In this document: piece after piece, positions 24,692 to 34,916 of the stretch
Layout: the number at the start of each line of letters is the position of its first letter
How positions within the stretch are numbered: the stretch's first letter is position 1
Source of the DNA: Cavia porcellus
Taxonomy: Eukaryota > Chordata > Mammalia > Rodentia > Caviidae
DNA length: 64,000 bases
Direction of reading: 5' to 3'
NCBI RefSeq assembly: GCF_034190915.1
Contig: NW_026947509.1
Location: 33,674,767 to 33,738,766, forward strand
Made by a program: the position numbers and the translations under genes
Notes under the pieces: generated by a model
What the model was told of the DNA's origin: nothing
Database searches by the model: none
The model's input: only the letters and a program-made list of their open reading frames with translations

Positions 24692-26393
24692 CTGTAAATG
24701 ATAAAAAATATTAATGTGAATCACCCAGCAACCTCTTTAAAACTTTTTAAAACAATTTTTCATCAGGAATATATTTTACAAGAAATGGTTTTCAAACCTA
24801 GTTAAAATACTAGATTGCCTCCTATGTGCTCCTTTGTGGGGGGTTTTGACAGTTTTAAATTTTAGGGTCTTCAGAGACATACATCCCAGTCCTACTTTTA
24901 ATTTTGAGACTGTTTCTTGATAAATTGCTAAACTGCCCAGGCCTGACTGTCAAATATCAATTCTTCCACCTTAGCCTTCCAGAATGCAGAGACTGAAGGT
25001 ATGCCACCCTGGCTGGATGGTAAGTTCATGAACTAGATTCCCACATATTAGAGGATCACGGTAGCACTACAGTGCGACTAAAATATATACTTTTTAAACA
25101 AAAGTCTTAAATGATTCTCACAAGGTTTCTGGGCAATAAGAGTCTTCACTCAAAATCACATTATAGCTAGGTGTGGTGACATATGCCTTGTGATCCCTGC
25201 ACTTCAGAGGTTGAAACAGGAGGATTACCATTAAGTCTGAGGCCAGCCCAGACTACTGCGAAATGGTGTCTCAAAAAAAAAAAAAACAAAAAACACAGTA
25301 CAGGTGGGCAAGGTGGCACACAGCTGTAATCTTAGTTACTCTGGAGGATGAGACAAGACTACAAGCAAGGCCAGCTTTGGCAATTCAGCAAGGCTTTGTC
25401 TCAAACATTAAAAAGGACTGAGATGTAGTTCAAAGGCAGGGTGCTTGCCTAGCATGTCCAAGGCCCCGACTTCAATCCAGAACGCTGGAGTGAAAAAAAA
25501 AAAGTGTTTTGGTATTATCTCTTAAAGACATTCTTTGGCAAAAAAAAAAAAAAAAAAAGTTGAGGATTTAGCTCAATGGCCTAAGTGCCTGCCTGGGAAG
25601 TGCAACATCATCCAGTATCAAAAAAAGATATTCTTTGGTATCTAATAGAAAAGGACAGTGCTATCACAGCAATATGCATTCTATACAAATAATCACTAAA
25701 CTCCTCAAAATCTGACACTGCCAAAATGTCTAAGGATCAAAGCTCTGGGTGTGCTTTCAGTTACAAAATAATCACAGAACCTTAAAGTCACACGATGTTG
25801 ATTTTCAAGCGACAAGGAATGAACTGAACTACTACTACATCGACTAGTTTGTTAGCTAAAATCAAATGACACTTTAAATGTTACTGAAAAAAGTAATCAA
25901 AAATTAAAGTTGACTATACCATTAACAGCAAGAAATTAACTTAGGGGAAGCACTTCCACTTATTTTGGGAAAAAAAAAACATCATGTTGCCAGGCATGGT
26001 ATGCATGCCTGTAATCCCAGCATTTAAAATGTAGTAGGAGGATCATCAAATTCAAGGCCAGACTGGGCTGCATTAGCAAATCTGACAAGATTGTCTCAAA
26101 AACAAAAACAAAAAGGAAAAGGAAAAGAAGCGGCTATGTTATGATGCCCAAAAATTCATCAACTATAGCTCTTGCACTCTACTTTTTTAAAACACAAAAA
26201 GAAAAATGAGAGTGAGCTAAATCATAAGACAAACTTTATGGAGCTAACTAAAGACAACAAATTTCAGGGTACCTCTCACTATAATTATGATTAAGTTCAA
26301 GCTAAAGAAGCCCAATAATTGACCAAAAAAACCCCAGAAAATTGTGTGCCTTGACAGTAGGGAAATATACAACCCTTTGAAAATATTTTCATA

Positions 26394-26528
26394 GGGGCTG
26401 AGGATTTAGCTCAGCGGCATAAGTGCCTGCCTTGCAGGCAGGCAGTCGTGAATTCGATCCCTGGTACCGATAAAAAAAAAAAAAAAAAAAAAAAAGACAA
26501 AAAAAAAAATAAATAAAATAAAATAAAA
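26394..26528 (+). mobile_element. Full-length ID-like SINE with perfect 15-base target duplication
   Basis: The head GGGGCTGAGGATTTAGCTCA and the tail with GGTACCGAT and long A-runs are flanked by TGAAAATATTTTCAT at 26378-26392 and 26529-26543. The copy is young. Confidence 0.9.
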
Positions 26529-26614
26529 TGAAAATATTTTCATCTAATTAAAGTCAAGCTGGTTGGTGTAGCACACACCAATCATCCCAGCAATATGGGA
26601 GACAGAAGCAGGAA

Positions 26615-26683
26615 CAGTGATGGTGAACCTTTAAGAGATTTCAATAATACACACAACTTGCTGCCATAGGTTCACCACCACTG
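26615..26683. mobile_element. hAT-type MITE inserted in a B1-like SINE
   Basis: The 69-bp element begins CAGTGATGGTGAACCT and ends AGGTTCACCACCACTG, so its 16-nt termini are inverted repeats with 15 of 16 matching. It is flanked by AGCAGGAA (26607-26614) and AACAGGAG (26684-26691). These are explained as an 8-bp duplication of the B1 sequence AGCAGGAG with one change in each copy, and 8-bp duplications are typical of hAT transposons. It has no coding capacity. The termini resemble those of the hAT families of the OposCharlie/OC1 kind, from memory only. Confidence 0.75.
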
Positions 26684-28265
26684 AACAGGAGAATGACAAG
26701 TTCAGGTCCACCCTAGGCAACTTAGTGATTCAGTGAGATACTATGAGTCAATCGATCTATCAATGGGCTGGGGATGTAGCTCAGTATGAAGGTCCTAGTT
26801 CAATTCCCAGATGGGAAAAAGTAGTAGTAGTTTGGTCACTTAAAGAAACATTGTTTTTCAAATCTCTCCCCTTCTCTCCCAACATCAAAGTTATATGGGC
26901 AATTAATTCAACAACAATATGGTTGCATTCCTACAACTTGTTTCTTATTGGTTCCGTCTCCAGTACCACAGATCAGAATAAGGTAAGCTTAATCATGAAA
27001 TTAAATTTTCCTTATATTTTTAAAAAGATATAATTCCTCAAGGTATTAAAAAATGAATGGAATCCTTTGGTCTTTATTACTATAAAATACTAGTGAAGAT
27101 GGGGGGTGCTCCTCAAACTTTTACAACACTGATCAATGAATATTAAAGGCTATTCAAACTATTGAAGGAAAACAGACATTTAACTTGCCTCTAAAATACC
27201 TGGATTAACACCAACATAGGATGTAGATTCAACCTAATGAGACTGGTCCCACTATAGAACAAAAAAGAAAGTACGGAAAGTTTAATCAGCAGGGACTAAC
27301 AGAGAACTACAAATAAAGTCAGCTTTTAAAAATGGCACAAATCAAAGATTGTTTGGAAGTTCAGAGAACAGTAGTCATCTTTTCACCCAAAAACATCTTC
27401 CTCGTAATCAGAATCAGTAGTATCACCTTCTAGTACAAAAGTCAGTGAAAAAGAACAAGACACATGAAGTATTCAAATACCATCATGAGAATAAACTATG
27501 ATGTAAAAATTATAATTTAGAAAAGTTGTTTCAAAAATTCAACAAAGGAACAAGAGATGAAATTCAATTAATTAAAACACTATCTTATCACTACATCACC
27601 TTTCACCCAAGCAGCCTCACTTACACTCGGACCTTGTTATTCCTATGCATGCATGGTTTTGACAACCACAAATCATTTTTCATACAGACAATTCATCAGC
27701 AAAAACACTTCAAAAATATTCTTGAGGTGAACAGATACATTTATGAAAGGTCAGTTTAATAATATGGATATTAGCCAGGTACAGTGGTACACTCCTGAAA
27801 TCCCAGCACTTGGAAGGCTGAGTCAGAAGGACTACCATGAGTTCAAAGCCAGCCTGTACAACATAGTAAGAGCTTGTCTTAAAAAACAAACCAGGAAACA
27901 CACACACAAGAATATGGATACAAAATGGCTCAGTAGCACTGGCTTATACTCCCAATACTCTAGGAGGCCAAAACAGGAGGATGATCACAAATTGGAGCCC
28001 AGTTTAGCAAAATGGAAAAAAAAAAAAAAAAAAAAAAAAGGTGAGAGAGACTGGGGATGTAGCTCAGTGTACAGGTCCCAGGTTCAATCCCTAGGACCAC
28101 AAAATAATGAAAAAAAGATGAAATAAACTAGAAAGAAATTTCTTAGAACACTTTTTCCATGGTCTATTAAATATCAAATTAACTCGAAAACTAATGTGAG
28201 AAGTGGAGGAATTAAAAGTCGGCAGACTGCCTTGCAAGCGCAGTCGTGAATTCAATCCGCAAAAC

Positions 28266-28297
<32 letters not shown>

Positions 28298-29487
28298 GGC
28301 AGAAAAAGCTCTACACATGTACAATGTTATAAATGATAAACACAAATAGAAGTTCCTCTGAGGTATATAAAACTAAGCTGGACAATACAAAATTTAAAGA
28401 AATTCTTAGCCAGGTGTGGTGGCACAACCTGTAATCCCAGCACTCCAGAGGTTGAGGTAGTAGGATCACCTGGAATTTAGAGTTAGGTTAGTCTGGGCTG
28501 GTTTCAAAAAAAAAAATTAATTACTAATCAGTTAAAGAAACAGCCTGAGTTAATGCACTGATTCCATGTACAATCCTTTTCATTCATTTTCCTGTATCTT
28601 CGAATTATTTTAAAATTTCCAAAGATCCCTTTCTGAGCCATTCCTTTTTGAAAAATACTTACAGGCAGTCTAGTATCAATCTTTTTGTTTTTGCTTTTTC
28701 ACTATGCAATTTAGACTAACCCTGAACTTGCTATGTAGCCTAAGCTGCCCTCAAACTCACATCATTTCTCCCGCCTCAGCCTCTTGAGTGCTAGGACTAC
28801 AGGCATGTATTGCCATGCCTGGTCAATCTTAAAAACATTTTTTGAGAAAAACAATTCATTACAACATTCTGAACATGTAATAAACACCTTGAATTTTTCC
28901 AAATGGGGTAAGGGATACTGACCCAAATCTCCAAAATCTGACTTTCTTTCCTGAGACTCATAAATGAGAAGGGAAAAGATTCCAGGATAGTGAATAATCC
29001 AGCTAAGCTTCACACCAGAGGCTGATACCCTACCCCCTAGCTTTCTCACTCCTGTCTCTACCTAGGCTAGCCACAGTGCTTTTCTTAAGACAACTGTTCA
29101 TGGCTCCCATTTCCATTTTGTTTTCATTTTTGTTACTGTTTGTGTAGTCCTAGGATTGGACCCAGGGCCTTATGCACACCAGCGAAGTGTTCTGCACTGA
29201 ACTACAACCTCTTGAAAGACTGTCTTGCCACAGATGCCCTTGAACCTGTCATCCTCCTGCCTCAGCCTTCAGAACAGGTCCAAGTACCTGGGATTACAGG
29301 CATATTACACCATGTCTGGTGACACCTCAGCTTAACCTCAAGATCTTTGCCTTGGACCACTCTTCTAACTGCCAGGTCTTTCCTCAAACATCAACATAAA
29401 GCTTTTTTGGAGGACTCAAAGTTAAACCGCCAACTGTTTACTGTCTTCTATTTCCATTTCATGTTTCCCATGTCAGTTACTACTTTA

Positions 29488-29755
29488 CAGATGGTCTCTG
29501 ACTTGGAATGGTTCAACTTGGGATTTTATTACTACAGTGCAAAAAACAATACATGTTCTGCACTATCAATATGTAGTACTCTTAGCAATGCTACAACAAC
29601 TCTCAGTCACACCACTATGAGTGAGAAACCAAGATGCTACTGTGGACTGCACTGCTAAGTTGTAATGTGCTGCAGGTGAGGCGTATTAAAATCATTTTTC
29701 AGCTTACAGTAGGTTTACGGAGATGTCGCTCCACCATTAAGTTGAGGAACATCTG
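29488..29755 (+). mobile_element. Tigger-type (Tc1/mariner) non-autonomous DNA transposon
   Basis: The 268-bp element starts CAGATGGTCTCTGACTTGGA and ends TTGAGGAACATCTG, imperfect inverted termini. It is flanked by TA on both sides, the target duplication of Tc1/mariner elements. The interior matches the pattern of the old mammalian family with GACTTACGATGG-like termini. It is degraded, so transposition was ancient. It lies in GIGYF2 intron 1. Confidence 0.7.
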
Positions 29756-29759
29756 TATA

Positions 29760-30669
29760 TTTTACCTAAGTATTTATGTCTACAAACCAGCTTGAGAGGA
29801 AAATTATCTGCTCTTTTCCCAGCACTCAACAATGTAATAACTACTCAAAATGTGTCCAATAAATGAATGAAGGAATACACAATTCCTCCTGTCTACTGAC
29901 TCTACAGAGTATCAAAAGAGTGTGAAAGTCCTTTCCTTTCTAGTGGATCAGTACCCTCACCAGTGTATTCCTATGATAAATCTCCAACTATCATGTGAAA
30001 TATTTCCAGATTCATGCACCTTTTATATTTTTTTCCTAAAGTCCTCTCGAGGTCAAAATTTGATACAATATATATGTACATGTTCCAGTTTAAAAAATCC
30101 AAAAGCTGCTGCACTAACTAGTAAAACACATGAAAACATCAAGGAAGGAGAGAGAAAATCTTCATATTCTAACCAAAATGAACAAATTCTAAGGCCAGAG
30201 CTGCAAATACTAGGAAAGTGAAAGTTAATGTACAGAAAGAATGGCAAAAGTTTTGTTTCTATAGGAAGTCATTAGATTTTGAAAAGGAAATCCTACATAA
30301 GAAAAAAATGTATCTGCCTTGAATACAACACTAGGAACCAAAAGTACCTATACAAGGTATTACAGCACCAGCTAGACACTGCAGTTCAGGGGTTCTAGTC
30401 CCTTGCTTTCTTTAGAGTTACACTGGAATACTTACCTTTCTTACAGAGAGATTAGATGTGTTTAAGTGCTTTGACTTTCGGGAAAATTGGGGGTGGGGAG
30501 GTAGGAGGGGGATTAGTGGATAAAGGCGAAGCCACCTTATTGCTTCCCAAACTCGGTCATACAACATTCTTCTTTCATCCCTTCCAGATCTGATCGCTTG
30601 ATTTATATTTTGGTCACAATACTGAGTGCTTAGTGGGGAACTGCTTACACTGAAGACTATTACCCAGCC
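29760..30669. other. SINE-free promoter-proximal part of GIGYF2 intron 1
   Basis: About 0.9 kb of mostly AT-rich unique sequence between the Tigger remnant and the CpG island. It holds the candidate exon at 30436-30474. No other gene is recognised. Confidence 0.6.
30436..30474 (-). other. Candidate alternative non-coding exon near the GIGYF2 promoter
   Basis: On the minus strand a long C/T-rich tract followed by GAAAG is a possible acceptor. Thirty-nine bases later AAGAAAG|GTAAGT is a very strong donor (intron from 30435). The block is SINE-free and lies about 0.8 kb downstream of exon 1. It could be an alternative leader exon or the end of an alternative first exon. The donor is convincing; the acceptor is weaker. 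Confidence 0.35.
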
Positions 30670-31287
30670 TGGTGTGTACGTCCCCGTCCCCAAATCCGCC
30701 ACGGTCTCCACTTGCCCAGCCTCAGTCGGCCCCAGGCTCCGATCATGGCTCCACCTGGCCTCAGGCCTGGGCCGGACCCCGTCTTCTAGCCCTGAACGCA
30801 GCCTCCCCCATCCGGATGCTCCGGGGGAAGGCAGGGCGCACCTTTCCTAGGCAGGTGTGGGAAGGGGGCCGACGGGAGCAGCTGTCGGGGCGCAGCAGCT
30901 GTTCCCGGCCACCCCGAGGCCGGGCGGGCGGCGGGCCCGGAGCGGAAGGCGAGCCCTCGGCCTGACACCGCGCGCCCCACCGCCCTCCTCCCTTCTGCGG
31001 CTCCCTCGGCGCCTCACGGGCCCCGACGGAGAGGGCTCCCGGCAGCAAAAACGCGCCCGGCAAGAGGCTCGCTCCGGCCCGCACCTGACCTGTCGGTCGC
31101 CTGACGCCCCCCAGCCGGCCGCGGCCGCTGCCAGGGCGGCCTGTCGGAACCCATGCGGCCGGGCTGGGTCAGGACGTAGCGGGGGGACGCGAGCGCAGGT
31201 GGAAGGCCCCGGCCGCCTGGGGTGCAGGGGCAGGGCCGGGACTCGGAGTGGACTCGGGCAGAGGAGCGAGACGGAGTCGCTGGTTAC

Positions 31288-31360
31288 CTGCGGTCCGGGA
31301 CAGAGAGTCTCTCAAAACCCAAGTCAGTCCTCAGCCTCAACAACACAAGATGGCCGACAC
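31288..31360 (-). other. GIGYF2: GIGYF2 exon 1, non-coding 5'UTR
   Basis: On the minus strand the sequence CCGCAG|GTAACC gives a good splice donor, with the last exon base at 31288. The exon lies inside the CpG island and starts close to a GGCCATCTTG (YY1) motif at 31346-31355. It has no upstream ATG. The 5' boundary is uncertain by some tens of bases because transcription starts in CpG islands are usually dispersed. The assignment rests on the downstream GIGYF2 exons, the donor and the promoter features; it was not confirmed with a transcript. Confidence 0.7.
31346..31355 (-). promoter_or_regulatory. YY1-type motif (GCCATCTTG) at the GIGYF2 start region
   Basis: The minus strand reads GGCCATCTTG, the YY1 core in the form often found within some tens of bases of start sites in mammalian CpG promoters. 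It lies about 60 bases upstream of the exon 1 donor. On the plus strand the same site reads AAGATGGCC and includes an ATG. Confidence 0.6.
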
Positions 31361-31372
31361 GTCGCCACGCAC

Positions 31373-31382
31373 GTCACGTGAC
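31373..31382. promoter_or_regulatory. Perfect GTCACGTGAC palindrome (CLEAR/USF-type E-box)
   Basis: The ten bases form a perfect palindrome around CACGTG and are preceded by ACGTCA-like sequence, so the block also resembles a CRE half-site. This 10-mer is the published consensus of the CLEAR element bound by TFEB/TFE3, and it also suits USF and MAX dimers. It is about 20 bases upstream of the YY1 motif in the direction of GIGYF2 transcription. The motif is seen; the bound factor is inference. Confidence 0.55.
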
Positions 31383-32659
31383 AGCGCGCTCCGCCACGCC
31401 CCGGACACGCCCACGCCACGCCTCGCTCTCTCCCCTCCTCCAGCTCCCACGACATCTTTCCTTTCCGCTGCCTCCCCGCCCCGCTACAAGGACACGCCCC
31501 TGTCCAGAGACCCGGATAGAAGCCTGGGAGGGGGCGGGGTAGCGCAGCGCGCAGGCGCTCAATTTGCCCTTGGCTAGGGTTGGTGTCCAGGTTTGGGTCC
31601 GGCCGGGGACCCTGTGACACCTTGTCCGTCGCACCCAATCCACGACCGCTTTGCAATTCAAAAATCTCCAAGACATTTAAGAGCTGATAGTTCAGGCGAG
31701 GGCATTTCTGTAGCTTTTCAACCAAACTTTTGACAGTTTGTCACCATAAAACTAATGGGAAACTACAAAAGCTGAAATTCCAAGTAGTTTCCCATCTGGT
31801 ACAACAGGACTAAATTCGGAGCATTAAAATGTGACAGCCGGGAGGACTTAATAGCTTCGATCCCTGTACTGCATCTGGGTCTACAACCCTTTACTTAACG
31901 TGCTCCTGTTTTAGTGCTGCCAGAGAACTACAGGACATCCAGCAGTGTTTGGGCCCTACTTGCCCTGGGAAATTGTTTTCTGTAAGTCAGATTTAACGTG
32001 GTGTCTAGTCTTTTTATCAGCTAACTGATAACTCTAACCCTTGGTTCTCTCATTCTTTCCTGCCCATCAATGGCTCTTTCTACAGGATCCTCCCTATCAA
32101 CTTTTAAAAAAAAAAAATATATCAAAAACTCCACTTCCCTCTCTGCCTTTCTGTGGCTTTTGTTGTTGTTTTGTTTTATGTTTTGTTTTGTTTTTGATGG
32201 GCTCTCTAGGCAGTTAAGGCTGGTCTTAAATTCACAGCAATTCTCCTGCCTCAGCCTTCCAACTGCAGGAATTACAGACGTGCACCATCAGTTCAAGCTT
32301 TTCTGTTCTCTTCCAAAGCCAGACCTCACAGAGTTGTTTACATGGGCTTTCTCGATCTGCATGCACTCAGAACCACTCTGACATGCTTCTGTCCTTACCT
32401 GTCTTCCTGTAGCTTGTCCTAAGGGTGCTGCAGCCTACGGATTGCTAGAACTAGAGATTTCCAGTCCACATCTTGCTCTAGCGTTTCCATCTTCAACACG
32501 ATCCCCCTTGTCCTGCTTTCTGAAAAACTTTGCTCCCTTGACCTCCATATCCTTCTTGCACAAAGGGACCCAGGAGAATCAGCATTACCTGCGAACTCAG
32601 TAGAGCTTCTCAGCCAGGCCCTTCACAACCCTATTCTGCCAAACTACCCTAGTCGTCCA

Positions 32660-32673
32660 TGGGGGGGGGGGGG
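32660..32673. repeat. Poly(G) run upstream of the GIGYF2 promoter
   Basis: An uninterrupted G homopolymer of about thirteen bases in otherwise mixed sequence. Prone to sequencing and length error. Confidence 0.85.
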
Positions 32674-33289
32674 CTCTTGTTCTTCCCCCTTGATCAGGGG
32701 CTCCAAACGCCACCCTTTTCACCTTTGCACTTGGTCCCTCTTCCTATGCTGCCATTCCAAGCATTTCTCCCTCCTCTCCACAGTCTCCAAAGCTCCTCTT
32801 CGTTTTAAAAGCCTAAACCGAATGTTACAGCCTACCCGATGGGTTTCTTTAATCCTCCCATAAGACCAAAGTTAATCCCTTACCCTGTAATTTCTAAGGA
32901 AAAAGAATACTTGTTGTGTGCCAACCACCCATTAAGTGCTCTTGCTATCTCTCTTGTAATCCATGAGAGTCTAGGAAGCCCCGGGGCTCACCTTCTCCAA
33001 ATCTTAGCCAGGACCTCCAAGCCAGGCTGGCAGATTCCAGAGCCTGTTTCCCTACCCAGCCAGCCATGACACCTTGCTAATATGGTGACACCTGGACAGT
33101 GTCTGTGTTGACTGTTGTTTTGTTTTTGTTTGTTTTGTCTTTTTGAGACAGGGCTCACTATACAGTTCAAACTGGTTTTGGGCTCACTCTGTAGCCCAGA
33201 CTGGTCTTGAACTCACAAGTATCCTCCTGCCTCAGCTTCCCAACTGCTAGGATTACAGGTGTGCACCACCACGCCCAGCTCCTGTGTTT

Positions 33290-33650
33290 ACTGTTTAATG
33301 AAGGCATGATTTACACAGAGTAATCAGCCTTTTTAGTATTTTGTTCTGCAACTTTTGACAAATGTCTACAGGCAACTGTCACCAAAATCAAGGAAACAGA
33401 TCACCCACAGCTGTTCCCCAATGACCCTTAGAAGACAGCCATAAACTGGGCAGGCTAACCTTGGACTCCTGGTGATCCTCCTGCCTCAGCCTCCCAAATG
33501 CTGGGATTATAGGAGTGCACCGCCATGCCTGGCAAATCCCATGCATTTAACTGTCGTACACACCATATCATGCACCTAAAGCTGCTGACACTGTACTGAC
33601 ACAATTCAAATGCTCAACAAATACCTACAGAGTTCAGATAAATCCTCAAG
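33290..33650 (+). mobile_element. Old L1-derived fragment split by a B1-like SINE
   Basis: TTTTGTTCTGCAACTTTTGA followed by CAACTGTCACC and ATCAAGGAAACAGATC resembles old L1 3' sequence. A minus-strand B1-like copy (33435-33535) interrupts it. Boundaries are approximate. Confidence 0.45.
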
Positions 33651-33689
33651 GGTGTTTCATTTTTTGTTGCTATTGTTTGTTTTGTCTTC

Positions 33690-33773
33690 TTTTTTTTGGT
33701 ACCAGAGATTGAACTCACAATCTCATGCTTGCCAAGCAGATGCTTAAACCACTGAGCTAAATCCCCAGCCCCT
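33690..33773 (-). mobile_element. ID-like SINE (minus)
   Basis: GGTACCAGAGATTGAACTCA to CTGAGCTAAATCCCCAGCCC. Diverged from the young tail form. Confidence 0.75.
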
Positions 33774-34364
33774 GTTTTGCCTTCTTGAGTCTCACTATAT
33801 ATTCAGGCTGGCCTTGAGCTCACTTTGTAGCCCAGGCTGGTCTGGAATTTGCCGGGATCCTCCCAAGTGCTGGGATTACAGAGTGTGCTACCACACCCTG
33901 CTCAGATAGTGGTTTTTAAATAACAGAGGACCACTGGGTGTGGTGGTGCACATTTGAAATCCCAGCACTGGGAAGTTGAGACAGGAGTCTTGCCTTGCTG
34001 AGTTCAAGGCCAACCTCTGCTACACACATGGTAAGTTCAAAGCTGGTCTGAACTACATGCTGAAATCCTGTCTCAAAAATAAATAAACAAATAATAACAG
34101 TAGACTGATGCATGCTTTCACCAGTGATAATCAAGTTTCAGTGTCAGGGCATCACTGATAGACAAACAGACACTGAGAATAATAAATCTTTGGGAATGGG
34201 AGTGGGGGACAGGAGTTCAATCTGAAGTGAGTTAAGTTTGTAAACACTTCAGGCTCAGCACTTGTGACAGGTTTTTTTTTTCTGAAGATGACATTCTCTA
34301 AAGATGCCTTTTTCTAAAGAACCTTCCCATGTTCTTCCCAAACCTCCCCTCCTCTTTCTTTTTT

Positions 34365-34462
34365 TCTTTTAAACTTTTGTTTTTATCGGTACCTGGGATC
34401 GAACTCACAACTGCCTGCTTGCAAGGCAATTCCTTATGCCACTGAGCTAAATCCCCAGCCCC
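34365..34462 (-). mobile_element. ID-like SINE (minus)
   Basis: The text TTTATCGGTACCTGGGATCG and CTGAGCTAAATCCCCAGCCC is the inverse of the consensus with its GATAAA tail. Confidence 0.85.
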
Positions 34463-34916
34463 CTCCTCTACTCTTTCTAGAGTCAAATTCCTCACCCCTT
34501 GAGTCCTTACAGCCAACAGAAGGCAGCAGATGTAAACCACTGGCTGCAGAGTTGAGAAGTGAGACAGAATCCTTGTTGCATGACTAAAGGTCTCTTTTGA
34601 AACAAAGCTGGCTCTTGTAAACCCAAATGACCTCAAGCTGCCTGAAGCCCGGATCACAAGGAGAGGCAGGGCACAGCCGCCAGGCTGGCAGCCAGGATTG
34701 GAGTCCCAGCCTCAACATGCAGACATCTGAGGGGAAATTTCACCAGATGATGTCAACCCCAGCATGGCCCAAGGTGTCCTGAGGCGGCAAGCATCCTCCC
34801 TGTGCCTGGCCTACATGCCTCATCCATGAGCATAATTAAAATAAGTCACTGCATTAGGGGCCAGTTTGTTCACAGTAGTGGTGACCAGAAGGGACATCAA
34901 TGTTTATGTCTCACAA

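Larger units (their letters stand above)
21158..25415. mobile_element. B1-like SINEs around GIGYF2 exon 2
   Basis: Plus copies at 21158-21275, 21655-21780, 23478-23620, 23630-23765, 25168-25290 and 25300-25415. Minus copies at 21325-21450 and 24860-25020 (diverged). The last starts about 170 bases upstream of exon 2 in the direction of transcription. Confidence 0.7.
22326..28262. mobile_element. Older ID-like copies in GIGYF2 introns, right part
   Basis: Copies are at about 22326-22400 (+), 22826-22913 (-), 24478-24560 (+), 25558-25625 (+), 26764-26815 (+, internal deletion), 28048-28100 (+, internal deletion) and 28226-28262 (+, tail half only). The one at 24478 ends about 60 bases from exon 2. 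Confidence 0.65.
25985..29320. mobile_element. B1-like SINEs in GIGYF2 intron 1
   Basis: Plus copies at 25985-26115, 26560-26735 (host of the hAT MITE), 27772-27895, 27920-28038 and 28408-28520. Minus copies at 28680-28825 and 29110-29320. The sequence from 29760 to the CpG island has no SINE. Confidence 0.7.
1..31360 (-). other. GIGYF2: GIGYF2 gene, 5' part (promoter-proximal exons and introns)
   Basis: GIGYF2 is a GYF-domain adaptor that binds the cap-binding protein 4EHP (EIF4E2) and represses translation and promotes decay of target mRNAs in the cytoplasm. The gene is identified by its initiator exon, which encodes MAAETQTLNFGPE followed by a split Trp codon. Upstream are a 65-nt non-coding exon and a CpG-island first exon, all on the minus strand with consensus splice sites. 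Intron 1 spans 24692-31287, intron 2 spans 6234-24626, and intron 3 runs from 6148 past the left edge. No further GIGYF2 coding exon was found in 1-6148, so the GYF domain and the rest of the protein lie outside. The 5' end is an estimate. The neighbour upstream, in the same orientation, is EFHD1. Confidence 0.9.
30670..31620 (-). promoter_or_regulatory. GIGYF2: CpG-island promoter of GIGYF2
   Basis: The sequence turns abruptly GC- and CpG-rich here, with many CG dinucleotides, runs such as GGGGCGGGG near 31533-31540, and no SINE. Outside, the DNA is AT-rich and repeat-dense. The island contains GIGYF2 exon 1, the YY1 motif at 31346-31355 and a palindromic E-box at 31373-31382. I see no obvious TATA box, as is usual for housekeeping CpG promoters. 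It is the only clear CpG island in the window. Confidence 0.85.
32165..34085. mobile_element. B1-like SINEs just upstream of the GIGYF2 promoter
   Basis: Minus copies at 32165-32300, 33118-33285, 33435-33535 and 33775-33905; a plus copy at 33930-34085. The copies nearest the promoter are on the same strand as GIGYF2, unlike those in its introns. Confidence 0.75.

Noticed and set aside
30626..31725. Many overlapping open frames in the CpG island
   Set aside because: GC-rich sequence lacks stop codons; the frames overlap on both strands and none matches a known protein. GIGYF2 exon 1 here is non-coding.
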